Source: Atopostipes sp964624875 (GTDB lineage Bacteria > Bacillota > Bacilli > Lactobacillales > Carnobacteriaceae_A). Taken from it: a DNA stretch of 64,000 nt. Positions 17,422 to 27,370 of the stretch are shown here, one piece after another (the stretch's first letter is position 1; each line of letters starts with the position of its first letter). The notes beneath the pieces were generated by a model. That model was not told where the DNA came from and searched no databases. It saw only the letters and a program-made list of their open reading frames with translations. The translations under genes were made by a program, and so were the position numbers. The DNA lies in NCBI GenBank assembly GCA_964624875.1, contig CAZUZA010000001.1, forward strand, positions 62,001 to 126,000, given 5' to 3'.

Positions 17422-18540
17422 TTATTCTAAAAAGTCTTTCAATTGTTTTGAACGACTCGGGTGACGTAACTTTCTCAAAGCTTTCGCTTCAATCTGACGA
17501 ATACGCTCACGTGTAACACCGAAAACTTTTCCTACATCTTCTAATGTGCGGTTACGACCATCGTCTAAACCAAATCTTAAGCGTAAGACGTTTTCTTCAC
17601 GGTCAGTTAATGTTTCTAATACGTCTTCAAGTTCTTCTCTTAACATTTGATACGAAGCATTATCTTCAGGATCTAGTGCCTCTCCATCTTCAATAAAATC
17701 ACCTAAGTGTGAGTCGTTTTCTTCTCCAATAGGTGTTTCTAATGAAACCGGGTCTTGAGAAATATTGATAATGTTACGAACTTTTTCAGTTGGTAAATCC
17801 ATTTCTGCACCAATTTCTTCTGGTGTTGGTTCACGACCTAAATCTTGTAGCAATGAACGTTGAACGCGTACTAATTTATTAATCGTTTCAACCATGTGTA
17901 CCGGAATACGAATTGTTCTCGCCTGGTCCGCAATGGCACGTGTAATTGCTTGACGTATCCACCAAGTTGCATAAGTTGAGAACTTAAAGCCTTTTTTGTA
18001 ATCGAATTTCGTTACTGCTTTCATTAACCCCATGTTACCTTCTTGGATTAAATCTAAAAAGCTCATTCCTCGACCGACGTAACGCTTCGCAATCGAAACA
18101 ACTAAACGTAAGTTAGCACTTGCTAGTTCATCTTTAGCACTTGAGTCACCAGCTTCAATACGTTTCGCTAGTTCAACCTCTTCAGTTGCAGATAATAATT
18201 CAACTCGACCAATCTCTTTTAAATACATTCTAACTGGGTCGTTAATCTTTACCCCTGGTGGAGCAACTAATTGGTCAGCTCGAGCTTCTTTTACAGTTAT
18301 TTCTTGTTCTTCTACTTGCTTCGTTAACGGATCACCATCTTCGTCAACGACACCAATACCTTCATCTTCCAATTTTTGGATTAATTCATCCATCGCTTTA
18401 TCATCTAATTGGTAAGGATTAGCTAATTTATCACTCAGCTCAACATAAGATATCGTTTCTTTTCCAAGAAATTTCGTTTCGTCAATGAGTTCCTTGCGCG
18501 CTGTCTTATAACTTTTATTTGTTCCTGGAGCTTCTGCCAT
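17422..18540 (-). CDS. rpoD: RNA polymerase primary sigma factor (sigma-70/SigA)
   Basis: This is the housekeeping sigma factor. The start MAEAPGTNKSYK at 18540 has GGGAGG upstream; length is 372 aa, close to B. subtilis SigA. An N-terminal region 1.1-like part precedes region 1.2 (VRMYLKEIGRVELLSATEE). Region 2 includes NLRLVVSIAKRYVGRG, DLIQEGNMGLMKAV and the -10 recognition helix TYATWWIRQAITRAIADQ. Region 4 ends with the -35 helix-turn-helix VFGVTRERIRQIEAKALRKL. It follows dnaG by about 30 bases in the conserved dnaG-rpoD operon. The promoters listed here match its expected consensus. Confidence 0.98.
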   Translation of the reverse strand: MAEAPGTNKSYKTARKELIDETKFLGKETISYVELSDKLANPYQLDDKAMDELIQKLEDEGIGVVDEDGDPLTKQVEEQEITVKEARADQLVAPPGVKINDPVRMYLKEIGRVELLSATEEVELAKRIEAGDSSAKDELASANLRLVVSIAKRYVGRGMSFLDLIQEGNMGLMKAVTKFDYKKGFKFSTYATWWIRQAITRAIADQARTIRIPVHMVETINKLVRVQRSLLQDLGREPTPEEIGAEMDLPTEKVRNIINISQDPVSLETPIGEENDSHLGDFIEDGEALDPEDNASYQMLREELEDVLETLTDREENVLRLRFGLDDGRNRTLEDVGKVFGVTRERIRQIEAKALRKLRHPSRSKQLKDFLE

Positions 18541-18569
18541 AAGATTATTGCCTCCCATTAATATTCATT

Positions 18570-20459
18570 CTATTCTTTGTTACCATTTTTTAACTTTTTG
18601 TTTAAGTTAATGATTTCAATTACTAACTCTTGTTGCCTTAAAGAATTCCCTAAACGTTGAGCATCTTTCAACTCTTCCGTTTTTTGTGCAATCGAATCTT
18701 TTACAGGTGACACATTTTTAATAACGTGTACATAATCATGCATTTCTTCTTCCGTTAAATCGCCTAAATTGATTAAGAAAATTTCAGCAACTTTACGTTT
18801 TAAATGATCTTGCTGTAAATAATCAAGAAAGCCCTCTGTATCAGTGCTTTCAAAATCTTTCTCTCGATAGGACTCAAAAAGAATATAGATTAATTGATGG
18901 TCTTCATTTACAAATTCAAAGTCTGGATCAACTTTATTCAAGATAATCCAAGCTTCTTGATAGTAAAAAAGACGATTTAATAACATTCTTTCTGCTTGTT
19001 CAACTAGAGTAAATTTTTGCTTATTTTCATAAGACACTTCTATTACAGGTACTTCATTTTTACGAGAACGCTGTTGTTGTCTAAGTTCAGACAATTGTTT
19101 CGCTTGAACTTGACTCATTACAACTTCAAATTGTGAATTTAACGTATCTAATGATAAGTTAAACTCTTCAGATAATTGCGATAAATAAATTTCACGTTCT
19201 ACGAATGAATCAACACCCGTTAATTCAGCCAATATCTGATCGATATAAACAATTCTTTCAGATTCATTTGCTAAGTTCTTATTTCGCCGATGATACTGCA
19301 TCAAAAAGCTCATATACGTGTCGCGACCATGAGTTAAAAAGTCGCTAAAGCCTTTGGCGCCATGTTTTTGAATGTAGTCATCTGGGTCTAAGCCACTAGG
19401 AAACGTCACTACTTCAAGATTGAAGTGTGTGTTGTTCGTCATAAAATTAGCTGATCGATGGATGGCATCAAAACCTGCATCATCCCCATCAAAAGCTAAC
19501 ACAACTTCATTCGTAAAACGATCAAGTTGTTTAATTTGATCTTCCGTAAGACTAGTTCCCATTGAAGCTATCCCATTTTTTATTCCAGATTGCCACGCAG
19601 AGATGACATCCATATACCCTTCGAATATAATGGCTTCATTTTCGCGTCGGATAGCAGCTTTTGCTTTGTCGAAATTATATATTATCTCACTTTTGTGAAA
19701 TAAGTTTGTTTCTGGTGTATTTAAATACTTCGCTGTTGGAAAATCACTGTTTTGTTCTCCAAATGTACGACCAGAAAAACCAATCGAGTGCCCACGTTCA
19801 TTATGAATTGGAAATATAATACGATTAGAGAACCGATCTAGAAAGTCATTTGCTTCTGGATTTTGATTTGTAGAAAACAAACCCGATTTCTCATAGATTT
19901 CCGTATCGAACTCCACGTCTTTTTGAGCGCTTAAGTAAAGAAATAATGCATTTCTTTGTGGGGGTGAAAACCCTAACTCAAATTCTTCTAATGTTTCTCG
20001 TGTCAATCCTCGATCGAGTAAATAGTTTAATGCGGGCTCTCCTAATTGAGTATTCATCAATATATGATGATAAAATCGTTTCGCTAATTTATTAATATTA
20101 TATAATTTCCCAGTAGTCGAATCCTCAAAATCATTTGATTGATTCAATACCTGCGAAACCATCGATTGATCTAGCGAAAAATTCGTTAACTCAGCCGTCT
20201 TAATAATTGCTTCAGGATAAGTAAGTCCCTCAATTTCACGAATAAAGTTAAATACGTTGCCTCCTCGTCCACAACTAAAACAATAAAAGATTTGCTTTTG
20301 ATCGTTTACTGAAAAGGACGGTGTTTTATCCTCGTGAAAAGGACAATGAGCAAAATGGTTTTGACCGGATTTCTTCAGCTGCAAGTATTGCGATATAACA
20401 TCTACAATACTCGTACTTTGTCTGATATCATCGACTGTCGCCTCAGGAATTCGAACCAT
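18570..20459 (-). CDS. dnaG: DNA primase
   Basis: DnaG makes RNA primers at the replication fork. From the ATG at 20459 the protein is 629 aa. The N-terminal CHC2 zinc-binding domain has Cys39, His42, Cys60 and Cys63 (HCPFHEDK, YCFSCGRGG). The TOPRIM core follows, with IIFEGYMDVISAW and LAFDGDDAGFDA, then the C-terminal helicase-interaction domain. AGAGGG lies eight bases before this ATG. A GTG nine bases upstream would sit almost on top of that ribosome-binding site, so I reject it. It is the first gene of dnaG-rpoD. Confidence 0.97.
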   Translation of the reverse strand: MVRIPEATVDDIRQSTSIVDVISQYLQLKKSGQNHFAHCPFHEDKTPSFSVNDQKQIFYCFSCGRGGNVFNFIREIEGLTYPEAIIKTAELTNFSLDQSMVSQVLNQSNDFEDSTTGKLYNINKLAKRFYHHILMNTQLGEPALNYLLDRGLTRETLEEFELGFSPPQRNALFLYLSAQKDVEFDTEIYEKSGLFSTNQNPEANDFLDRFSNRIIFPIHNERGHSIGFSGRTFGEQNSDFPTAKYLNTPETNLFHKSEIIYNFDKAKAAIRRENEAIIFEGYMDVISAWQSGIKNGIASMGTSLTEDQIKQLDRFTNEVVLAFDGDDAGFDAIHRSANFMTNNTHFNLEVVTFPSGLDPDDYIQKHGAKGFSDFLTHGRDTYMSFLMQYHRRNKNLANESERIVYIDQILAELTGVDSFVEREIYLSQLSEEFNLSLDTLNSQFEVVMSQVQAKQLSELRQQQRSRKNEVPVIEVSYENKQKFTLVEQAERMLLNRLFYYQEAWIILNKVDPDFEFVNEDHQLIYILFESYREKDFESTDTEGFLDYLQQDHLKRKVAEIFLINLGDLTEEEMHDYVHVIKNVSPVKDSIAQKTEELKDAQRLGNSLRQQELVIEIINLNKKLKNGNKE

Positions 20460-20530
20460 AATGCTCACCCTCTTTTTATAATGTTTTTATAGAAAATCTG
20501 CATACTAAGCCTAATTTTAATACGATAATC

Positions 20531-20558
20531 AGTATACCATTTCTAGTCAAAAAGTCAA
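20531..20558 (-). promoter_or_regulatory. Sigma-A promoter of dnaG-rpoD
   Basis: The minus strand reads TTGACT, 16 bases, TATACT, with TGG immediately before the -10 (extended -10). It lies about 75 bases before dnaG. Confidence 0.75.
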
Positions 20559-20593
20559 CTTATTGACTTCGCGAACGAAACCCAATATTATCG

Positions 20594-23500
20594 TCAACTA
20601 TCAATTAATAAATTTAAAATATCTTCCTTCGTTAATGAAGTGACATTTTTGTCTTCATTCGATCGAATAACGGCATCAATTAATTCACGTTTTTGCTCTT
20701 GTAACTCATTGATTCCTTCTTCAATCGTACCCTTCATAATTAAACGAATCACTTGAACTGATTTCTTCTGTCCAAAGCGATGGACTCGGTCTGCAGCTTG
20801 ATCTTCAATCGCTGGGTTCCACCATGAATCATATAGAATAACCGTATCGCCACCTGTTAGATTTAGACCAGTACCCCCTGCTCTTAATGAAACTAAGAAT
20901 AAATCCTTATCGCCATTGTTAAAGCGAGTGGTTAGATCGAATCGATCCTTCTTCGGTGTACTTCCATCTAGGTAGTGATAATCCACATTGTTTTCGTCCA
21001 AAATTTGACGAATGATGTGTAACATACTCGTAAATTGAGAGAATAAAACAACACGCTTTTTATTCGTTAATGCTTCGTTTAAATATTCCATCAAGCGATC
21101 TAACTTAGCGGAACCACCATCGTAATCTTCATTAATTAAACGAGGGTCACAACAAATTTGTCGCAAACGAGTCATTCCGGCTAAGACACGCATTCTATTT
21201 TGTTCGAAACTGTCTTCTTCTATTAGTGATTCGACATCATTACGAATAAGCGATAACTGCGTTTGATATAGTCGTTTTTGTTCATCTGAAAGTTCGATAA
21301 ACTCAATCGTCTCTGTCTTTGGCGGCAAGTCATCTAGTACATCCATCTTCATACGTCTTAATACAAACAAATCAATTTTTTGTGCAATTTGCTTTTCTGT
21401 TAAGTCACTGAATGATTTCTTTGTACGGAACAAACCGGGTAACACAATTGAAAAGAGTGACCATAACTCATTTAAATTGTTTTCAATAGGTGTCCCTGAT
21501 AATGCAAATATCGTATTCGCATTTAATTTTCGGACGGCTTTAGTCGTTTTAGTTGCATCATTTTTAACGTTTTGGGATTCATCTAAAATAATCGATTGGA
21601 ACTTATAGTCACGATAATATTGGATATCTCTTTGAATTAAAGGATAACTTGATATTAAAACATCAATTTCATCATTACTTAAAGCATCTTTCAATTGCAT
21701 TTCACGCTCTTCAATTGTTCCACTGATAACGACTGTGTTTGTAGATGGTCCGAACTTTTCAAATTCACGCTCCCAGTTGTAAACGACACTTGAGGGACAG
21801 ATAATCAGATACTTTCCGCCTACTTTTTCAACTTTCGATAAGATGAAAGTGATGGCTTGGATCGTTTTACCTAGACCCATATCATCCGCTAAAACACCAC
21901 CTAAACCATAATAATCTAACATACTCAGCCACTTAAACCCTGTCTCTTGATAAGGTCTTAATGATGCTGTTAGTGATTGAGGGACATTAAATTTTAAATG
22001 ACTCGGTTCTTTTAACTCTTTCACAAAGCCTTCGAACTCTTCGCCTATATTAACCGATTCATCTTGCAGAACAGATAATCCTCGGAATAGAGAAACAGAC
22101 GAATCTGCTCGAACTTCACTTGGATTTAAATCCATTGTTTTAATATTTGAAGAAAAGTTTTGGAATTTATCTTCTTTTAAGTCAATTATTCTACCCGAAT
22201 TTAACTGGAAGAAGCGATCATCTGATCGTTGTAATGCCTGTACCAATTGTGGCAGCTCATCATCCGTTACATCAGTCACGTCGAAGCGAATGTCTAATAA
22301 ATTAGACGATCGGTTCATTTCAATCGATATGCTTGGTGATGCATCTGGGTGATAGATAATATTTTGAGCATCTTTAGTCAGATAAACATTCATTAATTCA
22401 GATAATTCTGTTAATGAATCATAGATAAAAATACTAATAGCATCTAAAGAATCTAAAATATATTGCCCATCTTTAATTTTATTTCGTCTAAAATAATGTG
22501 AAAGCACGTTCATCATTTCTTGCTCATTAAATACATCTCGAATAAACATTTGAGTTTGCTCTTCTAGCTGCTTAGAAGTATCGTCTTGACTATTATCTAA
22601 TGGGTAAATTTCAACGTCATCATATTTGAAGACAGGTTTTACCAATAAGTCTTTATGATTGTAATCAATATACAACTCCGGTTTTAATGGGATACTTCTT
22701 ATTTTGTTCTCAATGTCTTCATCAATTTCATATTCAAATATTTCTTTTAACGATGGCAAAATCAATGAGTAAAATGACGTCAAATCACTCTCAGTTAATT
22801 GTAAAGGATTCTCAGTCATACTCTTCATCGTATCAATCAGTAAACTTGCCTTATTGAAATGAGAAGCATCCATCACATAAAACGTTGAGTCAATACTAAT
22901 CATATTAGCTGATGGGTGTACTCGTATTTGTTTCTTTTTATCTTCTTCACTTATATCTAAAAGATAATGCTCCTTCTCCTGGATTACTTTAAACGTAACA
23001 GGAATTTTCTCGTCTTCTTCTGCAATCGTCGGTGATACTAATTGATTAATTGAACTTAGTAACTTTGGTGGTGGTGCTATACGTACAAAGCCTCCATCAA
23101 TCGCTGACAAGTATTCGACTAAGTTCGGTACATGATTTGGTGGAATGGACATCGAACCACTTGAATTCGCTGTGTACTGTCCATAAACCATATTAATTGT
23201 TTCTTGTTGAATTTTACCAATGTCGTAAATGTAAGATAATATTTTTCTTTCATCCGGAAGAATCCCATTTGTTTCAGGTGAATACGTTAATTGTTTCCCG
23301 AACATATATGGTTTCCCATTTAGTAAATGATGCAATACTTCCATAATATCTTTTACAACATATAAATGTTCTTCCCCTACCTTTAAATATAATTCATATT
23401 CAAAAGCATCTTGTATCGCAAACATATTTAAGACAATTTCAAATTGAAGAAATTGTTTACTAAAAGAAATCGTCTGTAACTGAATATCCTTTTTCGCTTC

Positions 23501-23908
23501 CTCAAATAAGTTGTTTAGTATGTTTCTATTTTTTCGAATAAGTTGTAATTGAGTGCTTGGTGCATCGATATCTTGTATCTCTTGATCGTTTATCGAATTA
23601 AACGCATCTTGATTAAACGTATTTAATTGCAACATACTTGCGATAACGTGTCGACATGCTCCTGATTGCTTCTGGAAGTCTATACAATCGCAAGAATATT
23701 TCTGAGCCAAACCATTTTCCAAAAAACTAAAATATGTTTTCTGTTTTTGTTCATCGTATACAGTAATTTCTACTGACCGATTTTTTTCATTTAATTCTAA
23801 ATCGCGAATTAATTTTTTTAGAAAAAGGTCCGTTCCTTGATTATATACTGCTTGATTCGTAGCTAGTGATTTAATTGTTGCTTCTGGAAAAAACTGTTTT
23901 TTAAACAA
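20594..23908 (-). CDS. SNF2-family helicase with SWIM zinc finger
   Basis: The 1104-aa protein is a DNA-dependent ATPase of the bacterial SNF2/RapA-like group. Its cellular role, perhaps in transcription recycling or repair, is not established. The N-terminal SWIM finger is CDCIDFQKQSGACRHV (about 73-90), followed by a long SNF2-associated region. The helicase core starts near residue 660: LADDMGLGKTIQ (Walker A), LDESQNVKN (motif II, more usually DEAQ or DEAH), ALSGTPIENNLNELW, LFSQFTSML, LVSLRAGGTGLNLT and DRVHRFGQ. The start is a TTG with AAGGA upstream. It stands alone between dnaG and glyS. Confidence 0.92.
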   Translation of the reverse strand: MFKKQFFPEATIKSLATNQAVYNQGTDLFLKKLIRDLELNEKNRSVEITVYDEQKQKTYFSFLENGLAQKYSCDCIDFQKQSGACRHVIASMLQLNTFNQDAFNSINDQEIQDIDAPSTQLQLIRKNRNILNNLFEEAKKDIQLQTISFSKQFLQFEIVLNMFAIQDAFEYELYLKVGEEHLYVVKDIMEVLHHLLNGKPYMFGKQLTYSPETNGILPDERKILSYIYDIGKIQQETINMVYGQYTANSSGSMSIPPNHVPNLVEYLSAIDGGFVRIAPPPKLLSSINQLVSPTIAEEDEKIPVTFKVIQEKEHYLLDISEEDKKKQIRVHPSANMISIDSTFYVMDASHFNKASLLIDTMKSMTENPLQLTESDLTSFYSLILPSLKEIFEYEIDEDIENKIRSIPLKPELYIDYNHKDLLVKPVFKYDDVEIYPLDNSQDDTSKQLEEQTQMFIRDVFNEQEMMNVLSHYFRRNKIKDGQYILDSLDAISIFIYDSLTELSELMNVYLTKDAQNIIYHPDASPSISIEMNRSSNLLDIRFDVTDVTDDELPQLVQALQRSDDRFFQLNSGRIIDLKEDKFQNFSSNIKTMDLNPSEVRADSSVSLFRGLSVLQDESVNIGEEFEGFVKELKEPSHLKFNVPQSLTASLRPYQETGFKWLSMLDYYGLGGVLADDMGLGKTIQAITFILSKVEKVGGKYLIICPSSVVYNWEREFEKFGPSTNTVVISGTIEEREMQLKDALSNDEIDVLISSYPLIQRDIQYYRDYKFQSIILDESQNVKNDATKTTKAVRKLNANTIFALSGTPIENNLNELWSLFSIVLPGLFRTKKSFSDLTEKQIAQKIDLFVLRRMKMDVLDDLPPKTETIEFIELSDEQKRLYQTQLSLIRNDVESLIEEDSFEQNRMRVLAGMTRLRQICCDPRLINEDYDGGSAKLDRLMEYLNEALTNKKRVVLFSQFTSMLHIIRQILDENNVDYHYLDGSTPKKDRFDLTTRFNNGDKDLFLVSLRAGGTGLNLTGGDTVILYDSWWNPAIEDQAADRVHRFGQKKSVQVIRLIMKGTIEEGINELQEQKRELIDAVIRSNEDKNVTSLTKEDILNLLIDS

Positions 23909-23984
23909 ATACTTCAGTCCTTCTTAACCTTTTTGTTTCTATCGACTTATTATAACAAATTTTGGCGATCATTTCACACAAATT

Positions 23985-24013
23985 GAAAAATCACTTGAGT
24001 TTCCCCAAGTGAC
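23985..24013 (-). terminator. Rho-independent terminator of glyQ-glyS
   Basis: On the minus strand TCACTTG pairs with CAAGTGA around GGGGAAACT and is followed by five T. It lies about 11 bases after the glyS stop. Confidence 0.85.
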
Positions 24014-24023
24014 CTTCTTTTTT

Positions 24024-26105
24024 CTATATAACAAGTTGACTGAAATCAGCAAAATATTTAGCCGTATTTGCTAAATGGCTTAATAACGTTAAGCGATTTT
24101 CTTTAACTTTCTCATCGTCAACCATGACCATGTTGTTATCGTAAAATGCTGTAATGTGTGGACTTACTTGGGCTAACAAATCGTATAAATCTTTTGCACG
24201 AATAGTTTCCGTTAATTTTTGTTCTAGTTGTTCAATTTCTACAACGAGCCGCTTCTCTGTCTCAGTCTCAAGTAAGTCTGAAGCAATTGAAACTACATTA
24301 GTTTGTTTTTTCGTCATATTAATTACACGCGTAATAGATTCAACCACTTCTTTAAATGCCTCTGTGGACTTTTGTTCTTCAAGAACTTGAGCAACTTCTA
24401 AGTTCCAAGTGACATTATGATTGTTTGAACCTAATGCTGCTTGACGAATGTCATGTGGAATATTATATTCTGCTTGCATCAATTGTTCTAATCGATCTTT
24501 AATAAAGGCTATTAAAGCACGCATATTCTCTTCTAATTTTTCTTCACGATCAGCTGGTACTTGACTAGCTTCCACTAAATCATTTAATAAGTCTTCTAAA
24601 TCAACCGTGCTTTGGTTTAGTTCTAATAAGATACGAACCACACCAATCGCTTGTCTTCTTAACGCATATGGGTCATTTGAACCTGTTGGAATTAAATCAA
24701 CAGAGAAGAATTGAATCAATGCATCTAACTTATCGATTAAAGCAATAAACAAACCGAGTTTCGTCTCAGGCAATACCCCTTTAACCGAAGATGGTAAATA
24801 CTGCTCACCAATAGCTACTGAAACAGCTTCGCTTTCATTTCTATCAGCAGCATAAATCGCACCAATTGTTGCTTGAAGGGTTGGGAACTCATCAACCACT
24901 TGTGTCACAAGGTCAAACTTGTAGATTTCAGTGAGACGCGTTAAATCTTCAACTTCAGTATCTGATAAATCAAAGTACTTCGCTAATACAGGTACCATAT
25001 TTGTACCACGAACTTGTCTATCGTAAATCGCACCTAATTTTTCATGATATTTAATATGTTTTAATTTATCAACAAATGTTGCTATATCTGTTTTTTGGTC
25101 TTCTTCATAGAAGAACATAGAATCTGCTAAACGTGCTGTCAGTACTTTTTCATTTCCACGAGCAATGTTTTCAATATGCTCTTCATTTCCATTACGAACA
25201 GCAATGAAATAAGGCAATATTTCTTCAGCTGTATCGTTACTTCTTACCGGGAAATAACGTTGGTGGTCTTTCATCGATGTTTCTAGCACGACATCTGGAA
25301 CTGTTAAATAGCTCTCTTCATATGCACCGTAAAATGCTGTTGGGTATTCAACTAAGTCGGTTACTTCTTCTAATAAATCTGCATGCTCCGTTGGTACAAG
25401 CCAATTCTTCTCTTCACAAAGTGTCTGAATTTGCTGAACAATCATTTCTTGACGTTTGGCACGGTCAGCAATAACATACTCAGCTTCTAAACGTGATTCA
25501 TATTCATCCGGATGACTCAATTCAATGCTTTCACCTAAGAAGCGATGACCTTCTGTCTGCTTTCCAGTTGATACTTCAAAAACATCAAACGGAACAACTG
25601 TTTCGTCTAATAAAGCAACGATCCAGTGAATTGGACGAACGTATTGGTAGTTTGTCGTGCCCCACTTCATATTTTTAGGGAACTCAATTTTTTCAATGAC
25701 TGAAGCTAAACCTTGTAAAATGTCACTCGCTGGTTTACCTTCGATAAATTTTTCGATGTAAACATATGGTTCGCCATCTTCATCTTTAATAATTAAATCA
25801 TCGACCGTTCCACCTTGACCTCTTGAGAAACCGATCGCGGCTTTTGACCAGTTGCCTTCTTCATCTTGGGCAATTCTTTTCGCTGGTCCACGGACAGTTA
25901 ATTCTTCATCCGCTTGCTTTTCTTCTAAACCGTCAATTTTTACTGCAAAACGTCTTGGTGTGGAAAATCCTACTATACTTTCAAAACCTAAGTTCATTTC
26001 ACCCAAAAAGGCTTTTGTTTTTTCAACTAATTGTTGTTCAGCACTTAAGACGACGTGTGCCGGCATATCTTCTAAACCAACTTCTAATAAAAATGTATGT
26101 GTCAT
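24024..26105 (-). CDS. glyS: Glycine--tRNA ligase beta subunit
   Basis: GlyS is the large subunit of the bacterial alpha2-beta2 glycyl-tRNA synthetase and carries tRNA binding and an HD-like domain. The 693-aa length is standard. It begins FLLEVGLEDMPAHVV, the conserved beta-subunit start. Family segments are FSTPRRFAV, EFPKNMKWG, VRPIHWIVALLD and SMKDHQRYFPV. The C-terminal DALR-like domain holds the last ~100 residues. Its start is directly adjacent to the glyQ stop, so both subunits come from one message under the upstream T-box. Confidence 0.97.
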   Translation of the reverse strand: MTHTFLLEVGLEDMPAHVVLSAEQQLVEKTKAFLGEMNLGFESIVGFSTPRRFAVKIDGLEEKQADEELTVRGPAKRIAQDEEGNWSKAAIGFSRGQGGTVDDLIIKDEDGEPYVYIEKFIEGKPASDILQGLASVIEKIEFPKNMKWGTTNYQYVRPIHWIVALLDETVVPFDVFEVSTGKQTEGHRFLGESIELSHPDEYESRLEAEYVIADRAKRQEMIVQQIQTLCEEKNWLVPTEHADLLEEVTDLVEYPTAFYGAYEESYLTVPDVVLETSMKDHQRYFPVRSNDTAEEILPYFIAVRNGNEEHIENIARGNEKVLTARLADSMFFYEEDQKTDIATFVDKLKHIKYHEKLGAIYDRQVRGTNMVPVLAKYFDLSDTEVEDLTRLTEIYKFDLVTQVVDEFPTLQATIGAIYAADRNESEAVSVAIGEQYLPSSVKGVLPETKLGLFIALIDKLDALIQFFSVDLIPTGSNDPYALRRQAIGVVRILLELNQSTVDLEDLLNDLVEASQVPADREEKLEENMRALIAFIKDRLEQLMQAEYNIPHDIRQAALGSNNHNVTWNLEVAQVLEEQKSTEAFKEVVESITRVINMTKKQTNVVSIASDLLETETEKRLVVEIEQLEQKLTETIRAKDLYDLLAQVSPHITAFYDNNMVMVDDEKVKENRLTLLSHLANTAKYFADFSQLVI

Positions 26106-27038
26106 TTATTTGACCTCCGCTTCTAATCCGTATTTCTCGACCCATTTGTCTGTTTCTTCTTTTAATAATGGGAAATCTAATTTTGCACGTTCATTTAAGA
26201 AAGCTTTCGCGATATTTCTAGCCATTGTTCGGATTCTTGCTAAGTAAGCTGGGCGATCAGTTGCTGATATCGCGCCTCTTGCATCGATTAAGTTAAAGAC
26301 ATGGCTACATTTTAGAACATAGTCGTAACCTGGATGAACAAGTCCTTTAGCAATGAGTTTTGTCGCTTCTTTTTCGTATAGATCTAATAAGTTAAATAAT
26401 AAATCTAAATCGCTCTCGTCAAATGAATAAACTGAGTGCTCGTATTCTGGCTCTTTGAAAATTTCGCCATACTTCACACCTTCTGTCCACTCAAGGTCAT
26501 ACACATCTTCTACATCTTGGATATAAGATGCTAGACGTTCTAATCCATATGTTAACTCGGCCGTTACCGAATCAACTTCTAGCCCGCCTACTTGTTGGAA
26601 ATAAGTAAACTGCGTAACTTCCATTCCATTCAGCCAAACTTCCCAACCTAAACCAGCACAACCTAATGATGGGTTCTCCCAGTTGTCCTCAACAAAACGA
26701 ATATCATGCTCTAGAGGATTAATCCCTAAGGCAATTAAACTATTTAAATATAGTTCTTGAATATTTTTTGGTGAAGGTTTCATTACCACCTGAAATTGAT
26801 GATGTTGGTAAAGTCTGTTTGGATTCTCACCGTAGCGTCCGTCGGCAGGTCTTCTTGATGGCTCAACATAGGCTGCACTCCAAGGTTCTGGTCCTAATGA
26901 ACGTAAAAATGTATAAGGACTCATTGTTCCAGCCCCTTTTTCTGTATCATAAGCCTGCATTAATAAACAGTTTTGATCGGCCCAATAATTTTGTAGCGTT
27001 AATATAATTTCTTGAAACGTTAAAGGTTTCTTTGTCAT
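26106..27038 (-). CDS. glyQ: Glycine--tRNA ligase alpha subunit
   Basis: GlyQ is the class II catalytic subunit that activates glycine and, with GlyS, charges tRNA-Gly. The 310-aa protein has the family's signatures: LTFQEIILTLQNYWADQNC, GAGTMSPYTFLRSLGPEPW, VEPSRRPADGRYGENPNRL and HHQFQVVMKP. The presence of GlyQS rather than the single-chain GlyRS is typical of Lactobacillales and many Gram-negatives. AAGGAGTG precedes the ATG. It is the first gene of glyQ-glyS and is controlled by a T-box attenuator. Confidence 0.98.
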   Translation of the reverse strand: MTKKPLTFQEIILTLQNYWADQNCLLMQAYDTEKGAGTMSPYTFLRSLGPEPWSAAYVEPSRRPADGRYGENPNRLYQHHQFQVVMKPSPKNIQELYLNSLIALGINPLEHDIRFVEDNWENPSLGCAGLGWEVWLNGMEVTQFTYFQQVGGLEVDSVTAELTYGLERLASYIQDVEDVYDLEWTEGVKYGEIFKEPEYEHSVYSFDESDLDLLFNLLDLYEKEATKLIAKGLVHPGYDYVLKCSHVFNLIDARGAISATDRPAYLARIRTMARNIAKAFLNERAKLDFPLLKEETDKWVEKYGLEAEVK

Positions 27039-27044
27039 GTTTTC

Positions 27045-27285
27045 ACTCCTTAAATACTAAAAAACTCGTCCCTATACTGACTGTTATCCAATCAGTATAG
27101 GGACGAGTTCTTCGCGGTTCCACCCTACTTCTAATGAATATTCTTTATCCATTAGCACTTTTTACACACTTGATTAACCATATGGTGCCTTTCAATACAC
27201 AATTCAGTTTGGCTCTCACTATCCCAAACTCGCTTTGTAAAAAGAATGTATTTACTTCTCCATACTTAATTGCTTCTATCATACA
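27045..27285 (-). promoter_or_regulatory. Glycine T-box riboswitch
   Basis: The minus-strand leader contains the T-box core AGGGTGGAACCGCG (27126-27113). Directly downstream is a strong terminator with arms AACTCGTCCCTATACTGA and TCAGTATAGGGACGAGTT plus a T run (about 27110-27056). Upstream is a Stem I region of about 130 bases. A GGC in the segment AAAGGCACC is the likely glycine specifier. Uncharged tRNA-Gly should pair with the specifier and the T-box bulge and prevent termination, so glyQS is induced on glycine starvation. The identity is certain; the exact specifier position is inferred. Confidence 0.93.
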
Positions 27286-27306
27286 CTTTTCTTTTCATTT
27301 TATCAA
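27278..27306 (-). promoter_or_regulatory. Sigma-A promoter of the glyQ T-box operon
   Basis: The minus strand reads TTGATA, 17 bases, TATGAT. It lies immediately upstream of the T-box Stem I. Confidence 0.78.
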
Positions 27307-27324
27307 TTATCTTTTTATGAATGA

Positions 27325-27355
27325 AATAAGAAACAGCAACCAAAATTGGCTGCTG
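27325..27355 (-). terminator. Rho-independent terminator of the 545-aa membrane protein gene
   Basis: On the minus strand CAGCAGCCAA pairs with TTGGTTGCTG (one wobble) across a two-base loop and is followed by TTTCTTATTT. Confidence 0.82.
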
Positions 27356-27370
27356 CTCGTCATTCATATG

